Positions 1-11,340 of a DNA stretch of 64,000 nt are shown here, in pieces; the first letter of the stretch is position 1, and the number at the start of each line of letters is the position of its first letter. The notes under the pieces were generated by a model. The model did no database searches. It saw only the letters and a program-made list of their open reading frames with translations, and was not told the origin of the DNA. Where the stretch lies: contig JAYGXS010000010.1 of the NCBI GenBank assembly GCA_036362985.1, positions 7,920,963 to 7,984,962 on the forward strand, given 5' to 3'. This stretch comes from Ligula intestinalis (Eukaryota; Platyhelminthes; Cestoda; Diphyllobothriidea; Diphyllobothriidae). A program made the translations under genes and the position numbers.

Positions 1-688
1 TTACGCGTGATGTATACAGCGATTTTCACGGTAGACTGTATTTCTGCCAAGAAGTCATGTGACGTGGTTCTTCGCCTACCATTTCTTGTAACTGAGCCCA
101 CGCCTCCACACAGGCTAGTAACTTAGTCAATATTTTACATCCAAATGGTCACATCAGATCGAAAACCTCAACGCACATTTAGACCACAAATCAGGAAGAT
201 GAGTCTGATATCCTAGAATTAATTTCATGATAATGTGGTGTTTTCTGTGGATAAGAGGTCATAAATCTGAGAAGCTTTTACTAAGGAGTAAGATGGGAGT
301 TTTTTCCGAAGCATTCAAACGCGGGAAAACGCACGTAAATATTACAAGCTATTTTAAGGGACGATATATCCTTGAATTTAACACTTTGATCGAGCCCACG
401 TTTAAGGATGATAGCGTGATTAAAATACCACAAATGCCGTTAGCCTAGAAAGTTGAAGAAAACTGAGGTTTACAAAAAAAATATTTCTGCATTTCAGTTA
501 CTCGGCTATATTCTTCATCAATCACCGGACACAAAATTGACAATTTACCAGATCTTCCCTGTAAAATCACGCGGTAAAGTGATTAAGATCAATCGACGCA
601 TTGATTTTCCCTGGAAACGGATTATCGAGTGTAATTTGAATGTATAAACGGTCTTTATGCAATATAAGAATATATTCACACAGGTTCG
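1..688. other. AT-rich stretch, no gene recognised
   Basis: Only short open frames without recognisable motifs are present. A roughly 37-bp segment around 406-442 recurs with few changes around 10244-10280, so part of this block is probably an old, unclassified interspersed repeat. Confidence 0.4.
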
Positions 689-1340
689 TTAATGTTTTGT
701 TCTAGAGTCTGAAGTGCGCTCCCATCGAGGCCTTGTCTGGAAGTGCATTTTAGCAAATGGGTCCATGTAACCACCGAATGTCTTTTGGGTTGTCTGGGTA
801 AATGTGAGTGATGCGAAGGTTGTAGAGTGAAGGTTGTGGGGCTGGCAGGTCAGTCGCCATGCAAGGTCTTCAAATGTGCCCGACCTCACCGATGCGTGAT
901 CCCAACGTGGGTTTGTGGTAAAGAAAATACAGGATTATAAAAAGGCAGCTGGTGATTTGTTGGTGTGGGTATTAGCGGTGATGGCAGAGTCAGTAGTGGT
1001 GGGAATTCTGATAGTTTTAGGCATTTGTAGCGACCTCGTATTCTAAGCCATGCTTTTCTCGCACTCGTGTGGGGCACGTCTCGCGTGTCTGGCTCTCGTG
1101 TCCACTTCCGATCAAGGTCACGGACGCGTCTGGCCTAACTGGCCCACCACTTTCTAAGGCCAGTCCACAAATGACCTGAAGGCGGTGACTGCTTACGCTC
1201 AGACACGCCCAGAACCGGCGAACGCACGAATTGTTGCAGACATCTGGACCTGGCGACTATACCTACCGGAATGCGCCTCTGGATTAGGTCCGCTCATAGC
1301 TGGACTGCACTGGTTCGGGAGTCACTTACCCCTTACTTAT
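689..1340 (-). repeat. Possible unclassified interspersed repeat
   Basis: This block is richer in G+C than its flanks. On the minus strand it gives Pro/Thr/Ser-rich peptides with no domain. The composition boundary and low-complexity coding character resemble degenerate non-LTR or non-autonomous repeats. No second copy was found in this window, so the call rests on appearance only. Confidence 0.25.
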
Positions 1341-3250
1341 ATTTTAGTCCTTATGCACTAAATTCTACTACCATAACACTCTGGACTTTCACGCCTTATC
1401 TTATCTACTAGTTTATAAACATTGGGATACTTCCATCTTCTATTATTCGGCCAGACCACATCGTATCCCATACGTTTGAGATGTGCTCTTAGTGTTCAAT
1501 TTTTGGTTTCTACCGCGCAAGGCAGACACACATTGCCGAATAGACCCATTTGAGAGCTGAATGGCTCGAGGCTTTGGTAACAAACCAGACTTCTCTGGTG
1601 TAGTTGGCTCCCTTTAGTGAAGTGGATACACACATGTACCACAAGGTCCATACTTTATAAGAAGAGCTTTTTAAAATTAGGTAGTGAGTTCACATTGTTT
1701 GTGTAGAGTGCACTAACGGTTACGTTTCGCAGGTCGGTAGGCTGGTCCTCAATTATGTTGCCTGTGGCGTTACTGTTAATGCTTTATGCGAGAAGAGCCT
1801 AGTGCTTCTGGTTGACGTTGTTGCGGTTTCAGAGATATCCAGTGAAATGATTTCGTTCTCGATACGTCAGTTGAACGTGTATTCACTTGCTCGTGAATCC
1901 CGCACATTGAATTAGTTTTAATCAAGCAGGTTAGAGGTTTGTTGGCTTTCTAGATGATTCCTTTTGTAAAATAGTTTTGTCTAAACAATATGCGCTTTAT
2001 GAGATGCATTTTATAGTCCGCCTTAACGGAATAATTGTATGAAAACCTCTGGGTTTGTGTATTGCCTTTATTAACATCAAACTGTTCAATATTACAGTAA
2101 GTACCTCATAACCATCTCAAATTCGATCGTAAAGCCACGAATTTCAGGGAGGCCCTGAAGATAAATTGGTTCAGACGTTGGCTGAAGTTAAGTCACGCCG
2201 TAGTTGTTATGGTTTGCTATACCAGAATACTGCTTTAATGTAAGAACATCTTGCGTTTTAATTCAGAATAAAAGCCATGAACAACTGTTGTCCATAACTG
2301 TTAAGCTTTATGGACGATAGCTTAGTGCGTTTTTCTAATTGTTTTTTTTATGAATTGGGCAGAAAAAGAACATAAAATTAAAAAATTGGTGTCCGGGCTT
2401 GAGACAAAACAAACTTCTGAGTGGTAAATTAAATGCCCGTTTCAAATAGACCCTTTAGTAAAAAAGCTTCAAGTTAAAATATTTAAATCTACCATAACTG
2501 CAATCTCATGTGACATATAGTCTTTACCCTTGAGGTGCAATGGCCCTCGTAATTCAGCTAATCAAAATTGAAATACATAATTTCTTTGAGCCAAATCGAT
2601 AAAAGTAGACACTAATTTCTACTGCACTGCACACAACGACCATACATGCGTGTGAGCAGAGAGTTTGAGAGCCAAATCGTTTACATTACGTTATTACTCA
2701 TCATTCTATCAACATAGGCACTATTTGAAGCTTGGCAACCAATGAGGTTATCTACGCTCTTGAGTGTCTATGGTAATTTGCGCACCTTACGGGCTTGTGC
2801 CGCAGAATGCAATAGATTTTAGCTTATCTATGCACAGAAGGTTTCAAACCCAGCATAAAATTTCTCTTACGAGAGATCTCGAGCTTCCTGCATTAATGAC
2901 CTCAAAACTTAAACAAAATTTCGCTTTTTGTCTTTTGTTTTTGTGAGAATTCAGTTGGGTTGACAATAAAGTATATAAATGCCCTTATTCTTTTTTAACA
3001 TAAATTGAAATCCTGCAGTATTAGGCTATGAAAATGAGCAAGCTTAGTCGATGTAATTTGGCGATCCATTGCGTGCAGAGCTAACAGAAGAGGAGTGAGC
3101 ATCAGGCCTCGAAACATGTATTCCCTTATTGATCACGTTAAAACCAAATGCAACCTTCTCAATCAGACTCCCCATGGCAACATGTGACCAATGGCGTATT
3201 GTTGGGAATGCGGCTAGTCCCATGATGAGTCAACGCACTCAACGGCGTCG
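1341..3250. other. No gene recognised
   Basis: AT-rich sequence with short open frames only. No domain, splice-consistent exon or long repeat was seen. Confidence 0.4.
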
Positions 3251-3528
3251 TGGGAGGGAGGTTGGTTGGCTGCGTTGAACTTCGACGGCAAATCAGCATG
3301 CCATGTTAGTGTTCACAAAGAGGAAGGGATACCGTTGGCAGTAGAAGTAGAATCCGAGTTTGGGAAAGAGGCCTGAGTACTGGCAATCATAGCGGAAATA
3401 GCTCTGTGGGATGGGGAAAGAACCAGATCCAGGACTTGATGGGTTGTGAACGGCTGAGGATCTCCGTATCGCTTTGTCAGCCACATCAGAAGTTGAGTTG
3501 AGAGTTCATCTCACGATTGGGGTCACCA
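3250..3528 (-). pseudogene. Primer binding site and 5' gag leader of the R1 LTR element
   Basis: The primer-binding-like sequence is at 3511-3528. Reading on, a short minus-strand frame near 3293-3484 is rich in Ser/Pro and Tyr, as gag N-termini often are, but it has no nucleocapsid or protease motif and stops early. It is taken as the truncated 5' end of the element. Below about 3250 nothing element-like is seen. Confidence 0.4.
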
Positions 3529-4149
3529 GTTATAGGGGTTAAGGCTAAGACGGTTAACCTTAACACCTACAATCATTCAGGCCCTGGTTCCTTGGGAGAT
3601 AGGAGACGTCTTGGGAAGGCCAGAGTAGAAGGAAGGACGGAGAATAGATAGAGTGTTGACTCGCGGATTAGTGCATTCGTTCCCTATTCGGGTGAGCTCC
3701 GGAGTGAGTAGAGCATCAGGAATAGCCGGCGAATGCTTTGTTCTGGCGGCCAATGAGGCGGATGATGTCTAGACTAGCATGGACCAATGACAATGTGAGC
3801 CAATGACAGCGTGGGCCAATGAAAGTAAGCGCCTAGCCCCAGGAGGCGGTGGGCACACAGTCAGGCTAGATGAGTCCTGCGTCGGCGGCTGGTCTTGGGT
3901 TCCAAGTGGTTGCTAGGGCCACTATAAGCCAGTCTTGTCTGCTCAATCCTGATTGGCCCACTGTCGGACTAGGTCCAACGCGTTTCCTTTAAAGTACATA
4001 CACCCTGTGTCTGAATTGACTTGCACTGACGTATTGTAACGGCTTTGTCTGAGTAAACTCTATGGCCGACTGGTCTTCTCTCTGTCTTGCACGTACGGGC
4101 TCTTGGGGCCGTTGGTGTTCATTACTAGTACCAGGCGCGGGTCGTAACA
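3529..4149 (-). mobile_element. LTR of a Ty3/gypsy-type element (LTR family R1, copy a)
   Basis: Read on the minus strand this block starts TGTTACGACC. Just past its end lies TGGTGACCCCAATCG, which closely matches a primer binding site complementary to the 3' end of tRNA-Trp, the primer used by CsRn1-type elements of flatworms. The LTR is about 620 bp. Related copies are at 5872-6351 (same strand), and in the opposite orientation at 13430-13825 and 27250-27650. The remainder of the element is not intact here. Confidence 0.6.
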
Positions 4150-4514
4150 CTTATCCTTCGGTCTGCACTACTGAAGGACGTTAAAATATTACTCTATTTT
4201 TACATAGCAGGGTCATTTCGAACGTTGTAAACATTATTATACCTTATCCCTAGAACAAAAATGACTAAACCCACTTACGGTCTCATGCTGTGGCTGCCGC
4301 TTACATGTTTACAATGTCTGCACAGAAAATAGATCTTATTTAATGGCATAGACGCGTACACCGATCTGTCAGAGGACCCACTCGTCCCCACATATTGCCT
4401 TTAGAGCGCTCTCTCGAGCCTTCACCGCGAGGTGGCTAGGATATAGGCAGAAAATCTTATTTAAAACTAAGGCATGGTTATGTTTGGAAGAATGCGATTC
4501 CCAGGTAGTATGAC

Positions 4515-4566
4515 AGAAGAAGAAGAAGAAGAAGAAGAAGAAGAAGAAGAAGAAGAAGAAGAAGAA
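4515..4566. repeat. (GAA)n microsatellite
   Basis: About 17 uninterrupted GAA units sit just beyond the 3' end of the minus-strand PLE that follows. TTC/GAA tracts accompany most PLE 3' ends in this window. Confidence 0.95.
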
Positions 4567-4629
4567 AGAGCGTTAATAAAAAGAGGTTTATTATATATCT
4601 GGCATTTCGGGTGCTTGTCTTGTCTACCC

Positions 4630-5245
4630 GTCTTCAGAGGAAGACTATTGTGCCAATTTAAGCGAACATGTGAGTCTCAGGTAATAATTGATAAGAAAAC
4701 GACTCGGTCGCTGGTGCAAAACTCTTATTCGCCTGATGTTTTGAGATCCACCGCGGATACTTCATCAGAGACCTCAGCATAAAATATGCACATGAATTTG
4801 CAGTATTTATAGGATACAGTCAGAACTGCAAACATACAACGACAATTAATGGTAATTGCCTTCTTGTGCGTTGCTAGTTTGTTGACCGGCATGCGGACTC
4901 TGACTTGCTGAAGTTTAATCACGCGTGGTGGACTCGGACGTGATGACTGCTCGGCCATCTGCCCCACCGGTTTTTGGTGTAGGCTGACGTGGTGGCCTGT
5001 GCGCACCCCAAGTGGTGACTTTCCCTGGCCAAATTGAGTCTTAGCACCGAATATGGATTGGGCAATTCGTTGCACTTGGAGGTAGTCAGTTCTTTCTTAT
5101 ATGACCGTAGAACGTCCCCTGTCAGACGGCACGATGACGATGTCCCGGTCGGCCTTAAGTGCTCTTAGTGCAACGCGTTCGACCATGGTGAGTACTGCCC
5201 GCGGTTGATGAGCCATCAGGAGGGACGATACCTGTAGTCGGATAA
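4630..5245 (-). mobile_element. Penelope-like element, lineage A, 3' half with internal deletion
   Basis: On the minus strand, 5097-5190 encodes the N-terminal PLE reverse-transcriptase motif ALRALKADRDIVIVP followed by SDRG. Immediately afterwards (about 5095 downward) the frame resembles the C-terminus of the lineage-A endonuclease (compare 61792-62046), so most of the RT and endonuclease has been deleted between them. The 3' UTR holds a hammerhead-like core at 4738-4768 and the shared PLE terminal motif at 4650-4693. It is non-autonomous as it stands. The RT N-terminal frame also continues up to 5285, overlapping the inserted lineage-B tail. Confidence 0.7.
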
Positions 5246-5523
5246 GGCTGATAATTTCTTGAGGGCATGCACTCCGATGACTCATGCATCAACCGGCAAA
5301 TAAAATCGGATGTTATTTATGAGAAGACGGCAGGACACAGACTGATTGAGGCTACACCTATCAATCAGATCTCATCCCGTATAACTATTGATTGATCGCC
5401 CGTTTGAAATGTTCATTGTTCATTGCACATTGCATGTTAGTCCGAAGACGAGCTGAAGCACCAGACTCCAAAATTTAATGATTAAAGTTAACTTTCATCC
5501 CAAAGAACAACTTCTTCTTCAAG
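5246..5523 (+). mobile_element. PLE lineage B 3' tail inserted in the lineage-A element
   Basis: The segment begins inside the C-terminal end of a GIY-YIG endonuclease (frame resembling FLEAMHSDD at 29310) and continues through a 3' UTR. It ends with CCCAAAGAAC and a TTCTTCTTC tract, as does the lineage-B copy at 28930-29640. It separates the N-terminal part (5524-5862) from the RT motif of the minus-strand PLE, so it is a younger, 5'-truncated insertion. Confidence 0.65.
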
Positions 5524-5862
5524 GTTCTTTGTCTCTTCTGTTGCTTCTGTCTGACTGATGACCAATTCACCAGTTGCAATCATGTTAGCAGGTTTAGCAT
5601 CAGCCGTGTTGAATGAGGTTTCGTGCTCTAGGACCTGTATGCGCTCCTTCGCCAGGTCTTTAGAGGACAGATCCTGTACTTGTATGTCTTTTCTTGATAA
5701 CGTTGGACAGTGCAGTTTGCGGAATACTCTGGCTAATGGTTCTCGCTATATGCCGCTCTTTTTCTTGTGCGTATTCTGCATATCTCGGCTGAGCAACTGT
5801 GTGTGCCTCGCACGTTGCTGCCGTTTGTGTCGGTTTCCCTGTTGATCCTGTTTGTCACCGGG
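5524..5862 (-). pseudogene. PLE N-terminal ORF fragment, lineage A
   Basis: The minus-strand frame contains KDIQVQDLSSKDLAKERIQV and then the segment FNTADAKPANMIA, characteristic of the conserved region just before the RT in flatworm PLEs. It ends at EETKNL, where the lineage-B tail interrupts it. The reading frame resumes as IRLQVSSLLMAH at about 5250. An in-frame stop is present upstream, so this is a pseudogene. Confidence 0.6.
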
Positions 5863-5871
5863 GCGTTAGTC

Positions 5872-6351
5872 TTTCGCTGGTATTAAGGCTAAGAAACTTA
5901 ACCCAAACAGCTACGATCTTCCAGGCCTATGGTTCCTTTAGGTGACGAGAGAAGACGGTAGGAAGGCCAGAGTGTTAGGGATAGTGTATTCTGCACAGAA
6001 GGATAGGAGAATAGATGGAAAGAGTTTTGACTCTCGGATGACTGCATTCCGGATGCGAGGGCGTCAATTTCGGAGTGACGAGAGCGTCGCGAATCGCCGG
6101 AATGCCGGTGCATGCTTTGTTACGACAGCCAATCACGTGGCTAATGTCTAGACTAGCGTTCGTGGCGTGACCTTGAGATGGTCAAACGCTAGCTGGCGTG
6201 GGCGCGCGGCCACAATGAGGTGTATGCGCGCGTCGGTCAGTGGCAGTTAGCGCGCAGGCCTCGCAGGCTAAAGGCGCCATGGGTCAGCGGCTGATCTTGG
6301 GTTCCAAGTGGCTGCTAGAGACCACTACAAGTCTTTGTGTCTTACCCACGT
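5872..6351 (-). mobile_element. R1 LTR-family insertion (copy b)
   Basis: About 480 bp shared with 3541-3920 and, in inverse orientation, with 27250-27650; for example the segments around CATGCACCGGCATTCC and GAGAGTCAAAACTC. The unit is flanked by the 9-bp direct repeat GCGTTAGTC at 5863-5871 and 6352-6360. No coding potential. It is a solo LTR or a non-autonomous derivative inserted in the N-terminal region of the lineage-A PLE. Confidence 0.6.
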
Positions 6352-6360
6352 GCGTTAGTC

Positions 6361-7821
6361 GCCTGCTGTGTCGCGTCGGTGCCTGTCTCACACCGGCGCC
6401 TGAAAGGGTTCTCAATTAACAGAAGGTCTTTGAGAATAAAACAACAAATTTGACTATATAACGTTCACCATCCTAGAGCAAGGCAGTTGAATAGCAGCGA
6501 GACTTACGGGCTAGATATTGTTCTCAGCTGCCTACACCCTCTTTAAGAAATACTATTGTTTGCTGTCGTAACGTAAGACGAATTTAGCTCAGCTAAATTT
6601 ACAAACTCGGTTGATTACGGCCAAAGATGAGCGCACGCGTCTGAAATGAAACGACGCATTAGACGAAACCCACGCTATATCCCCCCCCCCCTCCGCCAAT
6701 CCAATGGTCTCTACGTCCCGATCTCGTCATTCAGGTGGGGTGAAAACCAGGAGTTTTAATCACAAGATATTTATAAACCCTGCTCCAATAATAGCCTACC
6801 TCTGCGGTCTATGGATGCTGGACTGATTGGTCAATTAACAGAACGCAGTGAAGAATCCAAATACACCTTGCACCGTCAAAAGGTTACCCGCCTAGAACAG
6901 GGCATTGGAAAAGCACAACAACTCATGCGATAGATGTCGGTATCATTATCATGTTAATTCGTGAAACGGAAGGAAAAAAGACTAGCCGCAGTTATATCAA
7001 AATGCCCGGTTAATTACAGCTAAAAATGAGCACACTCGTCTGGGATAGAACGAGATATTAGACGATTATCAGTTAAAACCAAACACCTTCCATTCATTGG
7101 ACAAAGTGAACTGCGGATAGGCAACCACAGGCTGCAATAAAATTGAGAATGTGCATAACTTAATGAAAGATCGACCAAAAGGCTAGCATTCAAACTTTCT
7201 AAAATGAACGAATACTGCCGATCTAGTAAACGTTATAAAGTAACTGAATGTTTTCAATTATTCATTGAAGAGTAGTCCGTTCTTAGAGGCCATTCTCAAA
7301 ACGTTATTCGGCAAGATTTGAATGTCAAAAAACGCATTATCAACTAACGAATCATTTCAACTTGTTTTTGATCAGCATATTAGTTTGATGGTACATTAAT
7401 TCATATGGACAACTCAACTGCGATCAGTACAGACACCTTCAATTTTGGTGGTAAAGATACAGTTAACATAAGATGCTCTTTATATTCCCGATAATTCTAA
7501 TGTCGATAAAGGCCCTTGTACGTGGACTGGCGCTTGCCAGATTGACTACAGCCTGAAGGGTCTACATATTCGTACATAAAAGCTGCAAGCGATAAGCTAG
7601 ACAGGACACTCTATGGTTAATATTACCTTGGAGTACAGAATATCGTCCATCAGAACGCTCCATAAACTCACTCGACAAATGAGTGGAACCCTTATTGGAG
7701 TGCAAACTGTGCAGGCGTGTGTGACCGTCAGCGATTCTTATCATATGCAGCTAGAAGATATTTACAATACTGTAAGAAACATTAGCGCTTTTACTTTAAG
7801 ACAAACTTCACTGGAGCTTTC
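6361..7821. other. No gene; weak local repeats
   Basis: A diverged repeat unit of about 85 bp occurs near 6595-6680 and again near 7005-7090 (shared core around GATTA-GACGA and GAGCNCAC-CGTCTG). A C-rich tract lies at 6681-6690. No exon or domain was seen. Confidence 0.4.
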
Positions 7822-8440
7822 TGAGTTGCACAAAAACGGTGGCTATGAGGGGTTGTATGGTGTTTATGGAATAGATTAAGCAGACCATTCAGTGTTAGCT
7901 GGCAAACACTAAAGGCAGGTTTCGTTAAAGTGGCCGACGGTGACATCTGGATATTACATGTAGCACTTTGCATTTGCGTCATCATGTGCTATGAGGCATC
8001 GCTCAAACTAATTATAACCAAAAGCCTTTTTGGAATCACTATGCGTCATCGAAAATTACAGCTGACGCTAAGCGGTTGTATTTCGTAGCCGTAAGAAAGG
8101 TCAAATGAGCTCACGGTTTGACCTACAACAGAATAATAATGCAAGAATACGCCTGGAACAGCTGGCAGTCATACTTCACACTCAGCTTTGGCTTCAGTGT
8201 GGAATTGGGTAATCCCGAAAAATTAAGAGCCATTTCTGGTTTTTTAGCCGACTTTTCTCGATCTATCTCGAGTCTTGTTTGCAGGGGTGTATTACTGCTT
8301 GAAACAAGTGTAGGCCATTGCTTATCAAATTAAATTGGGAAAAATGCTTATGGAAATGGTGTATATTTTCTCAAATCACTGTAAGTACCTTACAAATTCG
8401 AGTGTATTTGATTCATAATCTTCAATCCTTTAACACATGG
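7822..8440 (+). repeat. Local direct duplication, copy 1
   Basis: Copy 1 and 8919-9575 share long collinear blocks, for example TCAGTGTTAGCTGGCAAACA and GGTCAAATGAGCTCACG versus TGTCAAATGAGCTCACG. Copy 1 differs by a small SINE-like insertion at about 8215-8290. No coding capacity is conserved between the copies, so this is duplicated non-coding DNA or an unclassified element. Confidence 0.8.
8215..8290 (-). mobile_element. SINE 3' body remnant
   Basis: The segment GCCATTTCTGGTTTTTTAGC matches the body of the tRNA-like SINE at 14695-14840 (GGCCATTTCTGGCTTTTTAG). It is absent from the paralogous position in the second duplicate copy, so it inserted after the duplication or was lost from the other copy. 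Confidence 0.5.
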
Positions 8441-8918
8441 TCTTCAGGCACGGTTAATTCTAAGATTTCAAAGTCTGATTCCTGACTATAGGTCTCAGGG
8501 TGTGTTGCTATTTCTGATAATTGACAAAGAACGATATCACATGCATTAGTTTGCATTGCACATAAGCTTTATTTAAACTTTTTAGAGCCCCCCCCCCCAA
8601 ATCCTATTATGCATCAAATACGTGGATTCAAGTGCAGTAGACGCCCACACAGCGCTAATGTGTAGTTACTAAGCCCTTTCTACTTGCAGGCAAAACGTGC
8701 TAAATTCCGCTAACATTAAACTTCAAGATAGAAGCAATCCTTCGCAAACGGAGTATGGTCATTGCTCAAGTATATGCCCAGCCAACATTGCAATATATAT
8801 TTAATTAACGCTTCTGACAAAAAGATTTTTTACCTGTTAATGTTTCCTTCACGCACTAATAATCACGCAACCATCTACGCTCTTGCATATGCTCAACGAG
8901 TTTAAATTTGGAGATTCC

Positions 8919-9575
8919 TAAGTTGCACTGCAACGCTGAATATGAGGGGGCGTATGGTGTGTTTATGGAATAGATTTGCCAGAATATTCGGTGCTTGCTG
9001 GCAGGCACTAGAGGAAGCGTTCATGAAAACGGCTGACTGTGACATCGGGTGAAGACAAGGGCATCGTCCATTCAGTGTTAGCTGGCAAACACTAAAGGCA
9101 GGTTTCGTGAAAACGGCTGACGGTGATATCTGGAAGTCACAGGTAAAAATTTGCACTTGATGTCATCATGTGCTCTGCGGTATCGCTCAATCTAATTATA
9201 AACACAAGCATTTTCTGAATCGCTATGCGTCATCGGTGCTTTCCGCTGACACTAAGCGCTTGCGTTTTGTGGCCGTATAAAATGTCAAATGAGCTCACGA
9301 CTGGACATACAACAGGATACGAAGGCAAACGCACGCCTAAGAGAGTTGGCAGTCATACTTCACCCTCAGTGTAGACTTCAGCATGTACATGCAGCTGTAA
9401 TCCTGGCCCTCATATGCAGGGGCGTATTACTGTTTGAAACAAGTGTATGCCATTACTTATGCAATTAAATTTGTGAAAAGGCTTACGGAAATGGTATGTA
9501 TTTTCTCAAATGACTGGAAGTACTCTTATAAATTAAATTTCATTTGATTCATGATCTGCAATCCATGAACGCGTG
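8919..9575 (+). repeat. Local direct duplication, copy 2
   Basis: Partner of 7822-8440, starting about 1.1 kb downstream in the same orientation. It contains an extra internal tandem repeat near 8975-9130, where the GTGAAAACGGCTGA block occurs twice with variations. It lacks the SINE remnant of copy 1. Confidence 0.8.
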
Positions 9576-10285
9576 TACGTTTTTAATGGTATATTGGCAT
9601 CGAAAAGAATTTAGTTGTAAAAATGTTTGCAGTTCCTCGGAATGGGGACTTTTCCACCCAATCTCCCGTTGTATTTGCATCACAGCCCACAAGCTATATC
9701 ACTTCGGGAGAAGGAATAATATACATTGCTGTATGTCATTGAGAAGGCAATATATGGTGATCTCATAATTTTTCTCTTCATGTGGACTATGCATTTTACC
9801 TCGTTAGTGGTGCTACTAAGCAAACAGATGCGAAGTGACTTGCACAGATATTGCATAGTCATCGAACGTTTTACAATTAAAGTATATTTTTAAATTCAAA
9901 ATTTAAATTCAAAAATTTAAATTCAAAAAAATATTTTCGACTTCCAGGGAATATAAACTTCTTCAAGACTCCAGAATATTAGACGCTTTTAAAGTCCATA
10001 AAGACTCAAAATCTGTATAGGCTCATCACTATCCTCCTCCTTAATAATCTCCAAGGACTAATCTAAGTTCTGCAAAATCACGCATAACTCGGATTTTGAC
10101 TTTTTTCGGTTCTGCAACTAACTAGACTACTAACTGTTCTACTAGCAGAAGATACAGCTAGAACATTTACAAACTCTGAGTCGCTCTCCTTAGCATATAT
10201 ATTCATCGCATTATCTTCTCAAGGTTCTTGTCCACATATTTATAGATGATAGCGTGATTAACATACCATACATGCCAATAGAATT
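9576..10285. other. No gene; short AT-rich tandem repeat
   Basis: Nothing coding was recognised. Near 9888-9932 a unit of about 13-15 bp (TTTAAATTCAAAA) is repeated three times. Confidence 0.4.
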
Positions 10286-10289
10286 TTAT

Positions 10290-11100
10290 ATGTAACTTTC
10301 AGGAAGCAGTTCACAAGAATAAGAAGAAGCAGCAGAAGAAGAAGAGGCGACCACTGGAACAAGAGTTTTATTGTCCTGACGTTTCGGATTCCGTCGGGTA
10401 TCCGTAATCATAGGTAATCGTAGAAAAGGCTGAAACATGCGCAGATAAGGGTGATACATGCAAAGTTTGCAAAGTATTCATAGTTCGTGTTAGTCATTCT
10501 TATGCGTACTATAATTGTCAGTTCTTATAGCCACCGCTAGGGGTCTTAATTGATGTGGTGATGGCTCACTAATTGCTACAATATTCTTGTCCGCGTCGGA
10601 TGATAATGGCGCGACAATTATGCGCCCGGCCCTTCCCACGTGACTGATCTTATTGCTCAGGAAATTTCTCAGTACATCCTATGGGAATGCCAAATCGTTG
10701 CGCTTGCTGATGGACTGGGGGCCTGAGAACAATGACTTGAGCAGCTCGCGGCTCACGCGGTTGTCACCTCTTGCGAGGATTTTGGCCCTGTCGAACTTGA
10801 AAATATGGCCGAGTCCTGTCGATTGAGCTGCAACCTGGCAGTTGGCGTCTTTCTTCTTCAGTGCTGCTGCATGCTCGACCATTCGCGTCTGGAGTAATCT
10901 CTCGGTTTCTCCGACGTAGTTGATTTGTCCACAACTGCACCAGATCCGGTAAGCGACTCCAACCGTTCCTCGCCGTGGCAGTGGGTTCTTCAGCCTCATG
11001 ACCCGGCGCATGATGGTTGCTTCTGGCCTGTGCGCAACTCCATGGATAAATCGTTTTCCTAGGAAATTAAAGGAAGCTATGTGAGTTTGAAACATATTTG
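10290..11100 (-). mobile_element. PLE lineage 1, 3' end with GIY-YIG endonuclease
   Basis: The element reads on the minus strand. Coding sequence at 10679-11095 gives VAHRPEATIMRRVM, then YRIWCSCGQINYVGETERLL, a PLE-type GIY-YIG nuclease core in which I-W-C replaces the usual G-I-Y and NYVG is the YIG part. C-terminal motifs GHIFKFDRAKIL and SGPQSISKR follow. The 3' UTR (10330-10678) holds a 6-bp hairpin preceding CCGAAACGTCAGGA, an AATAAA, a GAA-rich tract and the terminal motif GAACTGCTTCCTG near 10300. Truncated at the 5' side. The endonuclease frame is open, but the RT is missing. Confidence 0.85.
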
Positions 11101-11340
11101 TGCAGTTGCGTTATGCAATTATAATTCACATCCATAGATGAACACACATTCGGTTATTGGCCGGAAGTCCGTTGTAAACATACGCTTGTAAACTTGATTG
11201 CATGCATGAATGGATGCGGTGATTTTCCGCAAAAAAGATTTCCAGTTTTAACCCCAGTCTCCTCTTTTTTTCATGCACTAGTTAATTGACAGAGCCTGTT
11301 AGCCAGTTGCTGGTATGATGTGTGGTTGTCGCTACCACAT
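11101..11340. other. Spacer between PLE copies
   Basis: No recognisable element or gene. The boundary with the next PLE lies near 11340. Confidence 0.3.

Noticed and set aside
4474..4782. Open frame with a poly-Glu stretch
   Set aside because: The Glu run is a translated GAA microsatellite, and the rest is antisense to a PLE UTR.
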